Positions 29,578 to 32,336 of a DNA stretch of 32,336 nt are shown one piece after another (position 1 is the stretch's first letter; each line of letters starts with the position of its first letter). Below the pieces are notes generated by a model that saw only the letters and a program-made list of their open reading frames with translations, made no database searches and was not told the origin of the DNA. This DNA comes from Hamadaea sp. (GTDB taxonomy: Bacteria; Actinomycetota; Actinomycetes; Mycobacteriales; Micromonosporaceae). The stretch is taken from assembly GCF_013362815.1 (NCBI RefSeq), contig NZ_JABFVK010000075.1, positions 1 through 32,336 on the forward strand, in the 5' to 3' direction. The translations under genes were made by a program, and so were the position numbers.

Positions 29578-30234
29578 ATGTATCGAGAAGGCCGCGACCG
29601 CTGGCGGTTGCGCGAGAGTACCTTCGGCGACCGCGCTCGACAGCGGCAGGCGGCGTTGGCGGAGTTGACCGAGGCCGGTGGACGGGCGTACCGGGCGCCG
29701 GAGCGCGAGGACGCCGGGGACGACAGCGGCATCGTCCGGGTCACGGTGGATCGAAGCGGCGCGGTCGTCGACGTCCACATCAGATCGGATTGGCGCGACC
29801 GGATCGGCGTCGGCGGGCTGGGCCCGGCTCTGCTGGCAGCGCGCGAGAACGCGGCCGGTGCCATGGCACGTGCCCTCGTCCTAGGTCGGCTCGCCGAGCA
29901 GGAGCGGGCGGCTTCAGAGGGCCGGGAACCGTCTCGTGACCGGCGACCCGGGGCGTACGCCGAGCGGTCGACCATCGACCAGGTGTGGCAACGGCTGTCG
30001 GACAACGAGGATCACGCGTATCGCCGGCAGAAGGCCGCCCGTGCGGCGGCCGAACGACAGCCCCGGGCGATCGGCGGTCCGCTGGGTCTGCTCAGCGGCC
30101 GATGCGAGGGCGGCCGTCTGGTGGGCATCACCGCGGAGCCGACGCGAACCCGGCAAGCCGACACCGAGCAGCTGCGCCACGCGGCGCTGGACCTGTTCCG
30201 GCAGGCTGAAGCCGCCGAGGAGTTGATCGCATGA
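29578..30234 (+). CDS. YbaB/EbfC-like protein, first gene of an ESX/WXG-type cassette
   Basis: A 218-residue protein, with a charged helical N-terminal segment (R-Q-R-Q-A-A-L-A-E-L-T-E-A). A YbaB/EbfC-like beta-alpha module follows, at about 50-100: G-I-V-R-V-T-V-D-R-S-G-A-V-V-D-V-H-I, then G-G-L-G-P-A-L-L-A-A-R-E-N-A-A-G-A. The C-terminal region is basic and rich in Arg/Ala. Proteins of this sort are frequent at the head of type VII secretion-associated clusters in actinomycetes, where YbaB-like folds are used as chaperone or partner modules. The ATG at 29578 follows GGGGGAG. The TGA overlaps the next ATG (30231-30234). Confidence 0.75.
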   Translation: MYREGRDRWRLRESTFGDRARQRQAALAELTEAGGRAYRAPEREDAGDDSGIVRVTVDRSGAVVDVHIRSDWRDRIGVGGLGPALLAARENAAGAMARALVLGRLAEQERAASEGREPSRDRRPGAYAERSTIDQVWQRLSDNEDHAYRRQKAARAAAERQPRAIGGPLGLLSGRCEGGRLVGITAEPTRTRQADTEQLRHAALDLFRQAEAAEELIA

Positions 30235-30635
30235 CCAGCGAGACGACGAGAGTCATCACCGACGACGTCCGGAAAGAGGCCGACAAGTGGCGCGACCTGT
30301 CCGACGAGATGTCCGCGGTCTACGCGAACCCGGTGGGAAACGACGGGCTTGAACTGGGCGTTTTCGCCTTCTTCATCGGGCCGACCGAACTGATCTCGAC
30401 CGCAATGCACTTCGAGGCTTACACACAGTTCTATGCGGAGGCCAAAGACCTGGTCAAGGCGGCCGCGACCGAGTGGCTGCAACTGGGCGAGGCGCTGGAT
30501 CGCATGGCCGACGAATTCGACCGCACCGATCAGACGGCCGAGGTCGATCTCGAAGCCGTCTACACCGAACCGGCGACCAACGGCGTGCAAGGGCCTTCTG
30601 CCGCCGCGCAGCAGGGGGAGCCGCAGGATGGATAG
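30231..30635 (+). CDS. WXG100/EspC-like helical protein, second gene of the cassette
   Basis: A 134-residue helical protein with a core of about 100 residues that resembles ESX-associated small WXG/EspC proteins: K-W-R-D-L-S-D-E-M-S-A-V-Y near the start and a second helix with A-A-A-T-E-W-L-Q-L-G-E-A-L-D-R-M-A-D-E-F-D. It has no classical W-x-G turn; G-P-T-E-L-I between the helices replaces it. The C-terminus is Pro/Gln-rich and probably unstructured. Its ATG overlaps the preceding TGA, and its end overlaps the next start by 8 nt. A role as a secreted or chaperone partner is inferred from context. Confidence 0.7.
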   Translation: MTSETTRVITDDVRKEADKWRDLSDEMSAVYANPVGNDGLELGVFAFFIGPTELISTAMHFEAYTQFYAEAKDLVKAAATEWLQLGEALDRMADEFDRTDQTAEVDLEAVYTEPATNGVQGPSAAAQQGEPQDG

Positions 30636-31404
30636 CTCAGGTGGCTCCGGCGGCGGCGATTCGTCGCAGCACACGAGCGCGATCGAGACGGCCATCCGCC
30701 AGATCGAGGAGTACGGCGACGAGTGTGTGGCCAACTTCGACGTGTTGCTCGGGATCGTCGCGGCCATCGACACGTCGGCAGGGGTGCTGGGCGACGCGGT
30801 GCTGTGGGCGGTCCGTGACGACCTCGACACCGTCAAGGAGAAGATCGACGAGGTCTTGGACATCGCAGCGGAGGTCTTGGCCCATCACACCCCGGTGATC
30901 TCGCTGATCAACATCAGCTTCCACTGGCTGGAGGCGGTCAAACAGCCGGTCTCGGGCATGGTGCCCACGATCCAGCAGTACGCCACGGAGAACCTCGCCT
31001 ATTGGGAAGGCACGACCGCCAACCACTACAAGCAGCAGATCCTGCCGCCGCAGGTCGGCGCGGCCACGGAGCTGTCGAACAAGGCGAGCTTCATCAGCGA
31101 CTGGCTCTACGGCATCGCTCAGGACAACGTGGAGTACAGCACCGGGATGGCCACGTTGCTGAGCGACCTCGCCGGGAAGCTCGCGGCGGCGATCCTCAAG
31201 GCCGGCAGCATCATCGACATCCCGTTCACGATCAGCGACCTGGCCGACGTCGTCGGCGCTCTCGTCCAGGTCGCTCTAGAGAACTTGCTCACCATCGTCG
31301 AGCGGATCACCGAAGCGGGGGAGAACGTCCGCCAGATCGTGTCCGATCACGTGGACGAGTCGAAGTTCCCGGGCGGCCAGTGGCCGCAGGCAGTCCAAGG
31401 CTGA
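30628..31404 (+). CDS. Large helical WXG-type protein, putative type VII secretion substrate
   Basis: A 258-residue helical protein with a Ser/Gly-rich start, I-E-T-A-I-R-Q-I-E-E-Y, and a W-E-G-T turn (L-A-Y-W-E-G-T-T-A-N-H-Y) in mid-protein, followed by a second long helix. W-x-G between two helices is the signature of ESX substrates; the size is well above the WXG100 norm. No toxin domain is visible at the C-terminus, which ends F-P-G-G-Q-W-P-Q-A-V-Q-G. ATG 30628 follows GGGGGAG. Translationally linked to the two preceding genes. Function unknown; secretion is a prediction. Confidence 0.7.
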   Translation: MDSSGGSGGGDSSQHTSAIETAIRQIEEYGDECVANFDVLLGIVAAIDTSAGVLGDAVLWAVRDDLDTVKEKIDEVLDIAAEVLAHHTPVISLINISFHWLEAVKQPVSGMVPTIQQYATENLAYWEGTTANHYKQQILPPQVGAATELSNKASFISDWLYGIAQDNVEYSTGMATLLSDLAGKLAAAILKAGSIIDIPFTISDLADVVGALVQVALENLLTIVERITEAGENVRQIVSDHVDESKFPGGQWPQAVQG

Positions 31405-31418
31405 CCTGTTATGTCAGG

Positions 31419-31442
31419 GGGCCCTTCCGCCGGGCGGGGCCC
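31419..31442. terminator. Hairpin after the WXG cassette
   Basis: GGGCCC (31419-31424) pairs with GGGCCC (31437-31442), with inner CC/GG pairs (31427-31428 with 31433-31434). It lies 15 bp after the stop, a weak but plausible terminator. The following bases up to 31578 hold no gene or recognisable element. Confidence 0.5.
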
Positions 31443-31578
31443 TTCGTTCAGCCCGTCAGCCCGGCGACCTGTCGGCGAGGCGGCGGCGCTTGTGGCTGCG
31501 GCAAATAGCGCGGCCAGCAGAACCCCACCGCCGTGCTCGGCGTGCGCACGGCTCAGGTGCAGCGCCTGTGTGATGCGC

Positions 31579-32336
31579 TTACGACGTCACGCGATAGACG
31601 TCGAAGACTCCATCCACTTTGCGTATCGCTCCGAAGAGGTGTCCAAGGTGCTTCGTATCGGAAATCTCGAAGCTAAAGCGGCTCACAGCAACACCATCGC
31701 GAGTTGTGCTAACGATCGCAGAGAGAATCTTAACTTCCTCGATGGCGAGCGCATTTGTGATGTCCGCTAGAAGGCCGTCCCGAGTAAGGGCCTCGACTTG
31801 AATCGATACAAGGTAGGTTGACCCGGCCCGGGGCTTCCAGGTGACCTGGACGATCCGTTCCGGTTGTGCCTGCAGGTCTTCGGCGTTGGCGCAGTCGTTG
31901 CGGTGCACCGAAACCCCGCCCGACCGCGTCACGAAGCCGAACACGTCGTCGCCGGGCACCGGGGTGCAGCAGCGGGCCAGCTTGATCCAGACGTCGCTGA
32001 CGCCGACGACTACCACGCCGGGATCTTGGTCGAGAGTCCGAACGGTACGCCACGGAACGACGATCTCCGTTACATCATCTATAGAACCCTCCTCGCCGCC
32101 GTAGGCGGTGACAAGGCTTGCCACAATGGACTGAGCCGAGACCTGGCTCTCGCCGACCGCGGCGTACAGCGACGCGACATCCGGCAGGTTCAGCTCACGG
32201 GCGATCGCAATGAGGACTTCGGCGGTCAGCATCCGCTTCAGCGGCAGCACCTCTCGGCGAAGTGCCCGGTTGAGCTGCTCCTTGCCCTGCTCGATCGCCT
32301 CGTCCCGGCGCTCCTTCTTGAAGTACTGCCGGATCT
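31579..32336 (-). CDS. rel: Rel/SpoT homolog, bifunctional (p)ppGpp synthase/hydrolase, C-terminal part (5' end outside window)
   Basis: The frame continues past the right edge, so only the last 251 codons are present. They contain I-R-Q-Y-F-K-K-E-R-R-D-E-A-I-E-Q-G-K, the start of the helical region after the TGS domain. The zinc-finger/CC domain follows (L-A-R-C-C-T-P-V-P-G-D-D-V-F-G-F-V-T-R-S-G-G-V-S-V-H-R-N-D-C), and then the C-terminal ACT domain (V-S-I-Q-V-E-A-L-T-R-D-G-L-L-A-D-I-T). This regulatory half senses the ribosome and controls alarmone synthesis and hydrolysis. The gene uses its normal stop codon TAA. The last 78 codons show unusually low GC3. Confidence 0.92.
   Translation of the reverse strand, partial: IRQYFKKERRDEAIEQGKEQLNRALRREVLPLKRMLTAEVLIAIARELNLPDVASLYAAVGESQVSAQSIVASLVTAYGGEEGSIDDVTEIVVPWRTVRTLDQDPGVVVVGVSDVWIKLARCCTPVPGDDVFGFVTRSGGVSVHRNDCANAEDLQAQPERIVQVTWKPRAGSTYLVSIQVEALTRDGLLADITNALAIEEVKILSAIVSTTRDGVAVSRFSFEISDTKHLGHLFGAIRKVDGVFDVYRVTS

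Noticed and set aside
31411-31770. Plus-strand frame opposite the end of rel
   Set aside because: Antisense to a well-supported gene and without any motif.

Overview
The window is about 70% GC, has dense short operons on both strands, and uses almost exclusively G/C-ending codons. Protein signatures include a DUF574-type SAM methyltransferase, ECF41 and ECF42 sigma factors, a DivIVA-like filament protein, ESX/WXG-type genes, a bifunctional Rel and a family-18 chitinase with a ricin-type lectin module. Together these point to a filamentous actinomycete, most likely Micromonosporaceae (Actinoplanes/Micromonospora-like). This is inferred from gene content; no rRNA or tRNA gene was found. The window looks chromosomal. 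I see no transposase, integrase, phage gene or CRISPR array.

Layout. 86-5051: HdeD-like membrane protein, truncated haemoglobin coupled to a coiled-coil protein, a beta-helix lipoprotein and, divergent from it, a DivIVA-domain coiled-coil protein. 5151-6656: secreted chitinase with a strong AT-rich promoter and a terminator. 6666-10330: MFS exporter, membrane-anchored protein, DUF574 methyltransferase and two tandem paralogous membrane proteins. 10442-12100: exported Asp-box protein, then a small exported protein with Ca2+-loop-like repeats whose promoter contains a CebR-type operator. 12189-16425: three regulator/effector pairs (TetR divergent from a GNAT acetyltransferase, TetR with a DHA2 efflux pump, ArsR with SRPBCC).

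16564-22115 is a sigma-factor block with three different ECF systems: ECF41 plus a serine hydrolase, a SigE-like sigma with a coupled membrane anti-sigma candidate, and ECF42 coupled to a DGPF/YCII protein. Two of these have upstream sequences matching the promoter type expected for their own sigma group, which suggests autoregulation. 22126-26195: a lipoprotein made only of the SecD P1 domain, an APC permease, a GlxA/AraC regulator and an Acg-like nitroreductase. 26196-27155 is a gene-free, repeat-rich stretch with three 23-bp tandem repeats, three hairpins spaced about 40 bp apart and a second tandem repeat. 27156-31404: a small conserved protein, an ABC-F ribosome-protection-type ATPase with a long structured leader, and a translationally coupled three-gene ESX/WXG-like cassette. 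The right edge holds the 3' end of rel, with unusually low GC3.

The most promising observations are: the two-copy family of large hairpins placed between convergent genes (11528-11592 and 27494-27559); the periodic hairpin array at 26743-26844; the CebR-like box in the promoter of a small secreted protein; the putative attenuator with a three-codon leader upstream of the ABC-F gene; and the effector-like WXG cassette. Nine genes show a TANNNT -10 element 6-8 nt before the start codon, so leaderless transcription appears common here.
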